24,815 bases of DNA from Euprymna scolopes (Eukaryota > Mollusca > Cephalopoda > Sepiida > Sepiolidae): NCBI GenBank assembly GCA_024364805.1, contig CM044503.1, positions 85,526,927 through 85,551,741 of the forward strand. The letters are read 5' to 3'. This document shows positions 9,782-18,844 of this stretch, one piece after another. Position 1 is the stretch's first letter; each line of letters begins with the position of its first letter. The notes below the pieces were generated by a model, which searched no databases, had not been told where the DNA came from, and saw nothing but the letters and a program-made list of their open reading frames with translations. The translations under genes and the position numbers were made by a program.

Positions 9782-10031
9782 GTATATTCTTTGTTTTTAC
9801 ATAAGCAGTAATACGTTGCTACACAGTGATGAGCATGTCAGCTAGCTACTAGTAACCAGTGAATTCCTCAGGCGATACAGCTTTTACGAAAGCAAAGATT
9901 GTAAACTTTGCTTTCGTATAAGCTGCATCGTCTGAAGAGGTCTCTAGTTACTAGTAGCTAGCTGATCGAAATATGCTCATGACTGTGTAACAACATATTA
10001 CGACTTATGTAAAAACAAAAAAAGAGTATAC
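9782..10031. mobile_element. fold-back element, 250 bases, with a hammerhead-like arm
   Basis: Two arms of roughly 115-125 bases are inverted copies around a centre near 9893-9910 (GAAAGCAAAG ... CTTTGCTTTC). The outer ends are GTATATTCTTTGTTTTTACA and its inverted, slightly diverged counterpart ending GAGTATAC. A (TA)n tract precedes the left end. There is no coding capacity. The right arm contains a plausible hammerhead fold, described separately; the left arm lacks the GAAA box. Confidence 0.85.
9918..10008 (+). ncRNA. hammerhead-like motif in right arm of the fold-back element
   Basis: The core CTGAAGA (9932-9938; position 7 of the hammerhead core is variable) is followed by GGTC/GATC closing a long stem II arm that contains CTAG/CTAG pairing. 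Then come GAAA at 9968-9971 and stem III ATATG/CATAT with a large loop. The predicted cut is after 9999. Stem I is TCGT/ACGA, then an internal loop, then ATAAG/CTTAT. The left arm lacks GAAA, so this arm may be the ancestral state or a chance gain. Confidence 0.4.
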
Positions 10032-10102
10032 CCTGCTCTTCTACTTTTGTATTAACCTCGTTACACTACATTGGTTACGTAACCTCTGGAAAAACATAAC
10101 AT

Positions 10103-10130
10103 TATATATATATATATAGGACAACAAGAC

Positions 10131-10172
<42 letters not shown>
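10103..10172. repeat. two (TA)n tracts separated by AGGACAACAAGACATTA
   Basis: The phrase AGGACAACAAG occurs after both TA tracts (about 10117 and 10173), so a TA-plus-11-base unit has been duplicated. It marks the 3' end of the minus-strand element to its right. Confidence 0.85.
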
Positions 10173-10174
<2 letters not shown>

Positions 10175-10864
10175 ACAACAAGAGTATGAAATGAAGACAC
10201 AAAACTATATATTGGTAGATATAGAATGGATCAGTTATTGAATGATGAAATACAGGCAAAATTTGGGGGATAGAAGGGACTCTTTATGCCAGGGCATTTC
10301 GAAGCCTAATGCTTCTCATCAGAAGAGTAGAGAAGGTGATAGGTAGCATGGGGAAGATGCGGCCTCTAGCGTAAGGTTCATTAGGGACGAAAAAGATTAA
10401 GAGGAATTACAGAATGTTGGAGAAGCTTTATTGAATTCTAAATAAATAAGGAGAAGTTTGTTATATAAAGTATGATTTATAAGATTGTATATGGTCTTTA
10501 CCATAGTATTGAGATTAAGGGGTATATGTATTATGGTTACATAGGGGGTGTATTGTTGCTGCTTGGTAATTTATTTTAACGGTTTGTAGGGTGTCTATTT
10601 TCTATGGAGTGGGTAATTTTGATTGGTGCCACCTAAACGACAAATGGCGGCTATAAAATCGCTTATAATTTGGGGGTGGGGGTTTATGCAAGGTTATAAA
10701 ACCGAAAGGTAATATGCGGCAATATATTTATAAGTTTCTTCTGTTATTATATAGGGAGTACAATTATAAGGGGGTGGTCGGAGATTAGGGTGTCAATGAC
10801 TATGAGTACGTTTAACTTGATGCAAAAAGGTTAAGTATACATATTGATGTCAAAGTGGAGGAGT
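10173..10864 (-). mobile_element. retroelement remnant with terminal hammerhead, running into the gap
   Basis: Read on the minus strand this stretch has an AATAAAG signal near 10430, then the hammerhead at 10328-10279, then about 100 bases ending at a (TA)n tract. No reverse transcriptase is visible, but the element enters the assembly gap. Penelope-like elements and animal retrozymes carry such type I hammerheads in their terminal repeats. Which of the two this is cannot be decided here. Confidence 0.45.
10279..10328 (-). ncRNA. hammerhead ribozyme, intact core and all three stems
   Basis: On the minus strand: stem I ACTCTT, core CTGATGA, stem II GAAGC-ATTAG-GCTTC (5 perfect pairs), GAAA, stem III ATGCC..GGCAT with a tiny loop, cleavage nucleotide A, then AAGAGT closing stem I with 6 perfect pairs. 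Every invariant position and every helix is intact in 50 bases. This is the best ribozyme candidate in the window, predicted to cut between 10285 and 10284. Confidence 0.88.
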
Positions 10865-11792
10865 NNNNNNNNNNNNNNNNNNNNNNNNNNNNNNNNNNNN
10901 NNNNNNNNNNNNNNNNNNNNNNNNNNNNNNNNNNNNNNNNNNNNNNNNNNNNNNNNNNNNNNNNNNNNNNNNNNNNNNNNNNNNNNNNNNNNNNNNNNNN
11001 NNNNNNNNNNNNNNNNNNNNNNNNNNNNNNNNNNNNNNNNNNNNNNNNNNNNNNNNNNNNNNNNNNNNNNNNNNNNNNNNNNNNNNNNNNNNNNNNNNNN
11101 NNNNNNNNNNNNNNNNNNNNNNNNNNNNNNNNNNNNNNNNNNNNNNNNNNNNNNNNNNNNNNNNNNNNNNNNNNNNNNNNNNNNNNNNNNNNNNNNNNNN
11201 NNNNNNNNNNNNNNNNNNNNNNNNNNNNNNNNNNNNNNNNNNNNNNNNNNNNNNNNNNNNNNNNNNNNNNNNNNNNNNNNNNNNNNNNNNNNNNNNNNNN
11301 NNNNNNNNNNNNNNNNNNNNNNNNNNNNNNNNNNNNNNNNNNNNNNNNNNNNNNNNNNNNNNNNNNNNNNNNNNNNNNNNNNNNNNNNNNNNNNNNNNNN
11401 NNNNNNNNNNNNNNNNNNNNNNNNNNNNNNNNNNNNNNNNNNNNNNNNNNNNNNNNNNNNNNNNNNNNNNNNNNNNNNNNNNNNNNNNNNNNNNNNNNNN
11501 NNNNNNNNNNNNNNNNNNNNNNNNNNNNNNNNNNNNNNNNNNNNNNNNNNNNNNNNNNNNNNNNNNNNNNNNNNNNNNNNNNNNNNNNNNNNNNNNNNNN
11601 NNNNNNNNNNNNNNNNNNNNNNNNNNNNNNNNNNNNNNNNNNNNNNNNNNNNNNNNNNNNNNNNNNNNNNNNNNNNNNNNNNNNNNNNNNNNNNNNNNNN
11701 NNNNNNNNNNNNNNNNNNNNNNNNNNNNNNNNNNNNNNNNNNNNNNNNNNNNNNNNNNNNNNNNNNNNNNNNNNNNNNNNNNNNNNNNNNNN
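10865..11792. other. assembly gap (N run), 928 bases
   Basis: All bases are N. Any open frame spanning it is artificial. Confidence 1.
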
Positions 11793-12444
11793 GGTAGTGT
11801 CCGGTCAGAGTTAATTTCAAAGAGAGGGATTTGAGTCCATTTGGTGAAGGTTTTTATGTTTTTTTATGACTCTCTTTCCCCCTACTCCTACATATATTTC
11901 TATTTATGTGCGTGTGTATATGCTTGCGTACGTATTCGTGTGCATGTATGTATGTACATGTATGTATATGCATGTGTGTGTGATTGTGTGTGAATGTGTG
12001 CTATACATTTATGAAAATCAAACAGGAAATAACACTAATAGCTTAAATAAATCAAAATCTTACTTCCGATTTTAAACACAACTGACGTCTGATAATAATT
12101 AAAAATACATTATTTTTAAGATAAATTAAATTAAAAACAATTAAATAAGTCTACTTTGAATAATATTTCTAAATAGAACAATTTAAAAAATTCTATTACT
12201 AATGACCATTTATAATTTAGAGCTAATTATCAAAATAGATTTTCTTTAATGTAATATGCAAATGGATTAACTTCTTAAATGTAAATTTTCTTTGAATAAA
12301 TAATATATATAGAAATCATGCTGGAATAAAGTGTATAAAATTCAGTTTTTAGTATGAAAATTAATTTGTGAAACAGTGTCCTTTTTGTGTGTATTAGTCA
12401 AATTGTGAACAAACGGAAACAGAGAAATATGATTATATTATATA
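11793..12444. other. gene-free; TG/TATG-rich then AT-rich DNA
   Basis: 11905-12002 is an imperfect TGTATG/TGTG-rich stretch. The remainder is AT-rich with no coding frame or recognisable repeat end. Confidence 0.5.
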
Positions 12445-12583
12445 TCTATAAAGGTGAAAATGTGTGTAAGGATACTTCTCAGCCTATATACTCAACAAAT
12501 ATAGAGAGGAAATTCAGATATGTGGAAAACTTTTTCACCCGGAAAAAAGGCTGCAATGGGGTCTTGGAACAAGTTTTTCTTCA

Positions 12584-12670
12584 TATATACACACCCACAC
12601 GTACACACGCACATACGCATACACACACGCAGCATAAACACATCCTCATACACACACTCACATTCATGCG

Positions 12671-12709
<39 letters not shown>

Positions 12710-12732
12710 TACCATGCACACACACATACACC
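12584..12732. repeat. (CA)n-rich microsatellite block
   Basis: ACAC/CACG-rich sequence with a pure (AC)n run at about 12672-12707. Apparent histidine- or valine-rich open frames on both strands here are artefacts of the repeat. Confidence 0.9.
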
Positions 12733-12737
12733 CGAGC

Positions 12738-13200
12738 TGTGATGTCACTTCCTTTGAAGTGAAAGCCAGACATGCGCAGTCAGAACACTGCCCCCAGTAT
12801 AAAAGTCAACAAAACCTGCCACCTTCCCCTTTTTCGTCCGGATCAGCGTTCGACCTGTTGAGTCGACGAACGACCGCGTGCCCTAACATCACTTTACCTG
12901 CTACTGTAATGTGGGATAAGCGCACGTACACTTTATACGCTTCCTCTCTCCATGAACTGGATTGACTTTCTCACTCTATCTCCCCTTCGGCTTTGGTCCA
13001 TCAACACAGACATGTGCGCGACTCTCTACTGAGGTTAACCCTCTCTTTCTACAGGCCGGCTTGCCACTTCGCGTTTCTCTATTGCATTCCCCTTTCTTTC
13101 CATGCGCGTAGTCGTCAACGGCCGAATGAACACGTGTACACCCAAGATTTTCATTTCTCAACAGAAAATAAACAACATGTTTATTTTATTCCAGCATTTG
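12738..13200 (+). mobile_element. LTR-like fossil inserted in composite copy A
   Basis: Starts TGTGATGTCAC and is clearly more GC-rich than its surroundings. It has a TATA box (TATAAAAG, 12798-12805) and an AATAAA signal at 13167-13172, spaced as in an LTR. No internal coding region of a retroelement is attached, so a solo LTR is the simplest reading. The right boundary is uncertain and no target-site duplication was identified. A host promoter is a less likely alternative. Confidence 0.4.
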
Positions 13201-13641
13201 AGTTTTTTGTTTCCTTCATTCAATTCGTTTCATTATTTTTTCTTGTAGCGAATTTAGGGTATTTATATCCTGGTCCGCAACAGGGGTAAAAATTGAAAAG
13301 TTGGTACGTTAGAGTGATCGGATTTTTATCTGTTTGCTGTTTCGAATGCGCATGCGTGAATATTTCGCTTAACAGATTACTTATGTTAACAATAAGTAGT
13401 TTGAAAACATCTGTGAAAGATCGTATCACACTAGTCTAGTGGTTATCGTAACGCACTATCTTTAAGATTTGGTTTCGATCTCGGCTCGAGTAGTTTTTCT
13501 TTTATTTTTTTTTACTTACAAGAAGTGAACAGTTTAGAAAAAATATGACATTCGCATGCACATGTCTCAGTTTCTGTATAAATTAAAATATAATACTTAT
13601 GCATATTTTATGACCGGGCAGCGCCGGGGGGTGGCCTGTTA

Positions 13642-13644
<3 letters not shown>

Positions 13645-13700
<56 letters not shown>
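13645..13700. repeat. (TA)n microsatellite at the 3' end of composite copy A
   Basis: About 28 TA units begin directly after the element's tail. Confidence 0.95.
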
Positions 13701-13705
<5 letters not shown>

Positions 13706-13989
13706 TTTTCTTTTGTGTGTATTGATATTCATATTAAGAACCCCTTTTTCTATTTATTTATAAAGAAAATGCAACTTTGTTATATACGGGTCGTAAAATT
13801 GCACTCAACTACAAAAGATCTAGCTAATTTGCATATTCTTTTCGACATTCATTTTAATCAATTCCACATTAGTTTTTTTTTTTGGTTTTCTTATGGGATG
13901 ATCATCTTTAGTTAACTATTACGTGTAATTATATTCATGCAGATATTCTACATAATTCATACTTGCGTAATATTTGCGTCAAAAGGTCC

Positions 13990-14462
13990 TAGTAACCACA
14001 AACCTCTTTCTATATATATTTATGTATGCGTATATATATTGGTTTAAAGATTTTGCCTACCAAACTCCTCTGTCAGTTTTTGGTCTGCAAACATGAAACT
14101 TAATATGTAGGATAATCGAACCCACATATTTGGGTGTTAGCTTGGAAAATCGGTGCAAAAGTGTGAAAATTAAAGAAGTGAAATTTGCCAGGCGAAGGTC
14201 GAACGACGGCATTACGAATATGTATGCGTAACGCAGTAGCTATTAATTCATATTTGCAGCGAACATGTTTTCATAGATTTGGCATTAACGTCAAAAGAAA
14301 ATTAAATCGTAAGTTAAAAGTTTTGGTTTCGATTCTCGGTGGTGGCGCACGAGTAATGTTTTAAAACTTTTTAAATCATTACTATATATTTGGTTCAATA
14401 CAATATAATAATAAATACGAAATCTGGATTAACCAAAATATCATATTTAAGACGGTCTGCTA
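13990..14462 (+). mobile_element. composite short element copy B
   Basis: Diverged relative of copies A and D. It shares a B-box-like GGTTTCGATTCTCGG near 14326-14340, the tail phrase AATAATAAATACGAAATCTG (about 14406-14425, also at about 16979), and an ending GACGGTCTGCTAA directly before TATATATA. The start is uncertain; the A box is not recognisable. The GC-rich hairpin box is eroded in this copy. Confidence 0.5.
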
Positions 14463-14471
14463 ATATATATA

Positions 14472-15980
14472 TAGTGGGTGCAATAAGTATTCGATACAAA
14501 GCAAAAAGTTGATTTATTTTTATTACACGAAACCAAAAACAATAACAAAGCGCTATTCTAATATATTTTTGTATAATAAATACAAATCTCGTGTCAAATG
14601 CTTATATAATTACGCATTCACTAAATAATTACATAAATGTCATATCTAAGGTTCAAAATGTATCCAACACACACAAAAAATATTATTGGTATTTAGTAAT
14701 ATGGCCTTTATTCGCCATAACAGCTTCCAAACGTTTGGGATACTTCCTTACAAGATTGTTACAAATGTTAACTGAAATTTAGCCAACTCTTCTTTCCTCG
14801 GATCTCTTTTGTACCACCAACTTCAACTCTCGCCACAGATTTTCAGTTGGTTTGAGGTCAGGTGATTGACTTGGCAATCTCAATACCTTTATTTTCTTCT
14901 CCCGAAACCATGCGGTAGTTACCTTAGCCGTGTGCTTGGTACCGTTGTCCTACTGGAATATCAAACCATTAGGCAAGTTCAAATACTCTGCAGACTGAAA
15001 GATTATCGTCAAGTATAGCCCGATACATTTGAGAATTCATTTTCTCTTCTATGATGTAGTTTTTTTTTAAGGCGGGCTGAAGAGAAACAATCTCAAACCA
15101 TTATACTCCCACCTCCAAACTTCACTATAGGGATGGTATTCTTTGGGTCAAACGCTGAATGACTTACATTATTTCGACCAAATAACCCAATTTTCGTTTC
15201 GTTTGACCATAATATTTTATTCCCAAAATTTGAAGGTTTCTCCAAATGTTTCCTTGGCAAATTTCAGACGATCCTTAACATGAATCGGCTTTACCAAAAG
15301 AGTTTTCCTTGGTTTCTGCGATTCGAATCCTTTCCTTCTAAGCACTGTCCTACTCTTATTCTTGCATACACGTGTCACAGATGCTTCTAATGTTTTCTGG
15401 GGTTCAGAACGAGTCATTCGGGGATCCTTCTTCACTTCACGGACCAAAAGTCGAGCTATACGGTTAGAAATTTTAGAAAGACGCCCTGAACCTGACATAT
15501 TTGAAGTGCACTGGTATGATTTCCATCTACGGATCGTGTCACTGACGGTCGAAATTGAGATAATCAACATTGTTTAAATTTTTCCATACCCTGAACCATC
15601 CATGTGTAGCTGAACAATTGATTTTCTTGTCTTTTCCGACAATTCTCTAGTTTTAGACAATCTATAAATAGTGCGACTAAATTGACCAAAATAAATAACA
15701 CGCCGTCAAGAGTTATCTGGATTTACGTAACTCTCTGAACGATCACATGACAAATATTTAGGTAATTAAAACTATTTTACTTTGTGTTGTATGCTTTTTG
15801 AACCTTAGATATAACATTTATGTAATTATCTAGTGAATTCGTAATTATATAAGCATTTTGATACGAGATGTGTATTTATCATACAAAAATACATTAAAAT
15901 AGCACTTTGTTATTGTTTTTGTTTTCATGTAATAAAAATAAATCAACATTTTGCTTTGTATCGGATATGTATTGCACACA

Positions 15981-15983
<3 letters not shown>
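14472..15983 (-). mobile_element. Tc1-type DNA transposon, 1512 bases, with 187-base inverted repeats
   Basis: Terminal inverted repeats span 14472-14658 and 15796-15983. Their outer ends are TAGTGGGTGCAATAAGTATT and, inverted, CAGTGTGTGCAATACATATC, and they run inward with only scattered differences to a shared AAGGTTCAAA. Both ends are flanked by TA, the target duplication of the Tc1/mariner superfamily. The element sits inside a (TA)n tract that continues on its right (15984-16027). The long inverted repeats place it with the Tc1 elements having roughly 200-base ends. It encodes one broken transposase on the minus strand and is non-autonomous. Confidence 0.95.
14779..15659 (-). pseudogene. 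Tc1-type transposase, DD34E family, inactivated
   Basis: Minus-strand pieces follow the family order. First is an N-terminal helix-turn-helix region (ELSEKTRKSIVQLHMDG ... STVSDTIRRW), then a second one (GSGRLSKISNRIARLLVREV), then FKFWENILWS-ETK. After it come QDNGTKH and [15 protein letters not shown]. The last two motifs keep the second D and the final E with 34 residues between, as in DD34E enzymes. The first catalytic D is replaced: WSNETK instead of WSDETK. The start codon position reads TTG. In-frame stops occur after GYGKI and just before DNGTKH, and the middle part is frameshifted. About 290 codons compare with about 340 in intact relatives. It would be a cut-and-paste transposase. 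Confidence 0.9.

Positions 15984-16027
<44 letters not shown>
15984..16027. repeat. (TA)n microsatellite, right half of the tract split by the Tc1 element
   Basis: TA repeat contiguous in origin with 14461-14471. Confidence 0.9.
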
Positions 16028-16030
<3 letters not shown>

Positions 16031-16275
16031 TTAAAGGAGATTAGAACAATAGTCTAAAGAGCAGAGTGTATTTTAATGTAATAGTAAAATTATCAATTTA
16101 ATTAAAATACAGGGAAAGAAAAAGTGCTCGTTGTAATTTAGATATATAATAAGCTCGATAGGTAAATATCCTAGAGCTAATTTAATATTCAGTAATGTGA
16201 TTGATAATTTAAAATTCAAATTAGAATTAAATTAAAAATCCGTTTCACAAGAAGGAACAACAACAAAATCAATAA

Positions 16276-16385
16276 TTTGTACGATCGTTTCGGAAAACAA
16301 TGTTTTTATTGTGGTAGACATTAAGCCACAGACAATAATTTTTACATATCGTATTTTTAACAAACAAAGTTTCCTCATCAGCAAA
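16276..16385 (-). ncRNA. hammerhead-like ribozyme with extended stem II
   Basis: On the minus strand: TTTG (16385-16382), core CTGATGA, GGAAAC opening stem II and GTTTTCC closing it about 70 bases later, then GAA and ACGATCGT as stem III, the cleavage nucleotide A (16280), and CAAA pairing with TTTG. Inside the long stem II arm a second hairpin can form (TTATT..GTGG with CCAC..AATAA). The core is perfect. Stem I is only 4 pairs and stem III is 2-4 pairs. The surrounding 16120-16640 sequence looks like a dispersed repeat. Confidence 0.55.
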
Positions 16386-16664
16386 GTGTTGGGAAGGGTT
16401 TTTAATATATGTAAAAGACACCATAAATAAAGCTAGCATTAAAAGTATAGGCAGATGTATCTTTTAATTCTTCGCCTTTTGAAATCAGCCATTAAGGTGA
16501 AAGCATTCATATGGATGTTTATTGTAGCTTTCCAACTTATGAAAGTTATATATATATAAATTAAGGTTTGAGATGTTCAAAAGTAGGGACTAATGAACAA
16601 CAAGGTGCTCGATAACAAGAGCAAAATATTTTTATTATTTATTCGAGGGTAAACAGTTACATAT

Positions 16665-16716
16665 GGACGCTACAAACAGCCATCTGTTTCAGTCAATGAC
16701 AGTTCATCAGGCGACC
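16665..16716 (-). ncRNA. hammerhead motif, left arm of the fold-back
   Basis: Minus strand: GGTCGC, core CTGATGA, a 13-base stem II region with only GTC-ATT-GAC pairing, GAAA, stem III ACAGAT/TGTTTGT-type pairing, cleavage nucleotide A, then GCGTCC pairing with GGTCGC at 5 of 6 positions. The core is perfect and stem II is weak. Confidence 0.55.
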
Positions 16717-16806
16717 CTGAACCATTCAACACCATAGAAAAAAGACTCTAGAGTTTTTAAAAGACTCTAGAGTCTTTCTTTTTTTCTATGGCGTCGAATG
16801 GTTTAG

Positions 16807-16858
16807 GGTCTCCTGACGAAGTCTCATTGACTGAAACAGATGGCTATTTGTACCGATC
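16807..16858 (+). ncRNA. hammerhead motif, right arm of the fold-back
   Basis: Plus strand: core CTGACGA (variable position 7 is C), stem II AGTC-TCATT-GACT with four perfect pairs, GAAA, stem III ACAGAT-GGCT-ATTTGT with six pairs including one G-U, cleavage nucleotide A. Stem I (GGTCTC with CCGATC) keeps 4 of 6 pairs. The damage lies in a different helix from the left arm. Confidence 0.55.
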
Positions 16859-16876
16859 ATATGTAACTGTTTACCC

Positions 16877-16877
<1 letters not shown>

Positions 16878-16950
<73 letters not shown>
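16878..16950. repeat. (ATA)n followed by (TA)n microsatellite
   Basis: About 13 ATA units, then about 15 TA units. Confidence 0.95.
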
Positions 16951-16953
<3 letters not shown>

Positions 16954-17046
16954 TAATCAATAGAGAATTGACTCTGTAATAATAAATACGAAATCTGCAT
17001 GAATTAAAATATATTGAAGATTGACAAGATCGGGCGGCTCCTGCTA
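16951..17046 (+). mobile_element. composite short element copy C, 3' tail only
   Basis: Carries AATAATAAATACGAAATCTG as in copy B and ends GATCGGGCGGCTCCTGCTAG directly before a 100-base (TA)n tract. Confidence 0.6.

Positions 17047-17655
<609 letters not shown>

Positions 17656-17735
<80 letters not shown>
17656..17735. repeat. (TA)n microsatellite
   Basis: About 40 TA units directly after composite copy D. Confidence 0.97.
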
Positions 17736-17736
<1 letters not shown>

Positions 17737-17905
17737 TAGCAAAAGTACTCGTCGTTGACTGGGTTTAAAAACAGCCTACAGAAAATGGACTCTGATTTAT
17801 GAAAGTAACATAGGATATGAAAAGGAAGGGCTGTGAATTTCAGTTGAATTTGGGGGTATCAAAACCAAAGCAAAATATGATGAAAGTAAAAATAAAATAG
17901 ATACA

Positions 17906-18335
17906 TCCCATAATTTATTATACCATACCTGTTCACACTGAAACACTTATCACAATATTCTTTGGATCTATATTAAAAACTCTTGTTAAACTTTGTGATA
18001 CATTTTCATTCTATGGAGGTCAGGTGCAAACGAACACCCCATAACTTTATTATACCATATTTCTTCAAACAAACATAATTATCAAAGTATACTTACACAA
18101 ATAGATATGAAAAGTCTTTTTAAAGTTTGTGCATATTTCCATTCTATGGAGGTCAGGCGCGAACGCAGACCCCACAATTTTATTATACCATTCCTATTTA
18201 AGTTAAAACATACTTATCAAAGTATTCTTATGTACATCTATATCAGAAACACTTGTAAACGTTTTTTGTTAATTTTTAAATTTTTTATTTCCATACTTTG
18301 TAGACCAGGCGCGAACGCAGACCCCACACTTTTAA
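17906..18335. repeat. tandem repeat, 3.1 copies of a 132-152 base unit
   Basis: Units start CCCATAATTTATTATACCAT (about 17908), CCCATAACTTTATTATACCA (18038) and CCCACAATTTTATTATACCA (about 18170), with a fourth start at about 18323. Each unit ends with GTCAGG(T/C)GC(A/G)AACG(A/C)A(C/G)AC-like sequence. The copies are clearly diverged, so the array is not young. The short open frames here are not conserved between units. Confidence 0.85.
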
Positions 18336-18844
18336 TGAGCCACTGATCTGACAGATCAAACATACCCATTCCTGTGTCTCGATACATTTTCTATCATTAT
18401 ATGTAATCAGTTTTTTAAAATAGTCAACCATATAGGAGCCTATTCGTGACCAGACGGTATTTATTTGCTCCCACACCGAGCAAATTAGGCACAAGGCCGA
18501 TTTTTAATGTGAGGAGTGAAGGGGAAATGGTGACCAACTCCCCGGGGAGTAGGGGAGCTGGATAGTGACAATTGGTATGAAGGATTGCCCCTACATTGAC
18601 CAAGGTCTTATTGAAATAAACTATTACCTTAATAATGTGTATTATGCACATTCTTTTTTTTCCAAACAATTCATTGGGAAACTCATAAATCATGAATTCA
18701 TAAATTCTTTTTATGTGATTGAAACTTATGCATTTAATATAAGAGATAACTGAAAATTTGACCCAAAACCGATAATTATTTTTCTTAAACCCTGAGGGTT
18801 TTTGTTGGTGGAAGGAGGGAGACAGGCAGGTATTTTTGTATGAA
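18336..18844. other. no gene; locally GC-richer unrecognised repeat at 18430-18570
   Basis: 18430-18570 has a distinctly higher GC content and minus-strand AAATAAAT near 18460. It could be a piece of a dispersed element, but I do not recognise the family. Confidence 0.3.

Larger units (their letters stand above)
12445..13645 (+). mobile_element. composite short element copy A, interrupted by an LTR-like insertion
   Basis: The head (12445-12590, TCTATAAAGGTGAAAATGTG, CCTATATACTCAACAAATAT) and body plus tail (about 13285-13645) match the uninterrupted copy at 17153-17655. About 700 bases in between are extra: CA-rich DNA and an LTR-like stretch. The body contains a tRNA-like block with a perfect A box TAGTCTAGTGG (13432-13442) and B-box-like GGTTTCGATCTC (13471-13482). 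The tail ends in a GC-rich hairpin box (ACCGGGCAGCGCCGGG, 13612-13628) just before a (TA)n tract. See the findings for the mixed SINE and Helitron-like signals. Confidence 0.65.
16646..16877. mobile_element. fold-back element, 232 bases, with a hammerhead motif in each arm
   Basis: The left arm begins AGGGTAAACAGTTACATATG and the right arm is its inverted copy ending GTAACTGTTTACCCT. The centre is AGACTCTAGAGT-TTTTAAAAG-ACTCTAGAGTCT, so the arms are about 110 bases with moderate divergence. There is no coding capacity. Each arm carries a hammerhead core on the opposite strand from the other. An (ATA)n tract starts exactly at the right end. Confidence 0.85.

Noticed and set aside
10831-11820. 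Long open frames across the N run on both strands
   Set aside because: They exist only because N codons cannot be stops; there is no sequence evidence.
12387-12965. 192-codon plus-strand frame with His/Thr-rich middle, and overlapping Val/Cys-rich minus frame
   Set aside because: Produced by reading through the (CA)n block and the LTR-like stretch; no domain features.
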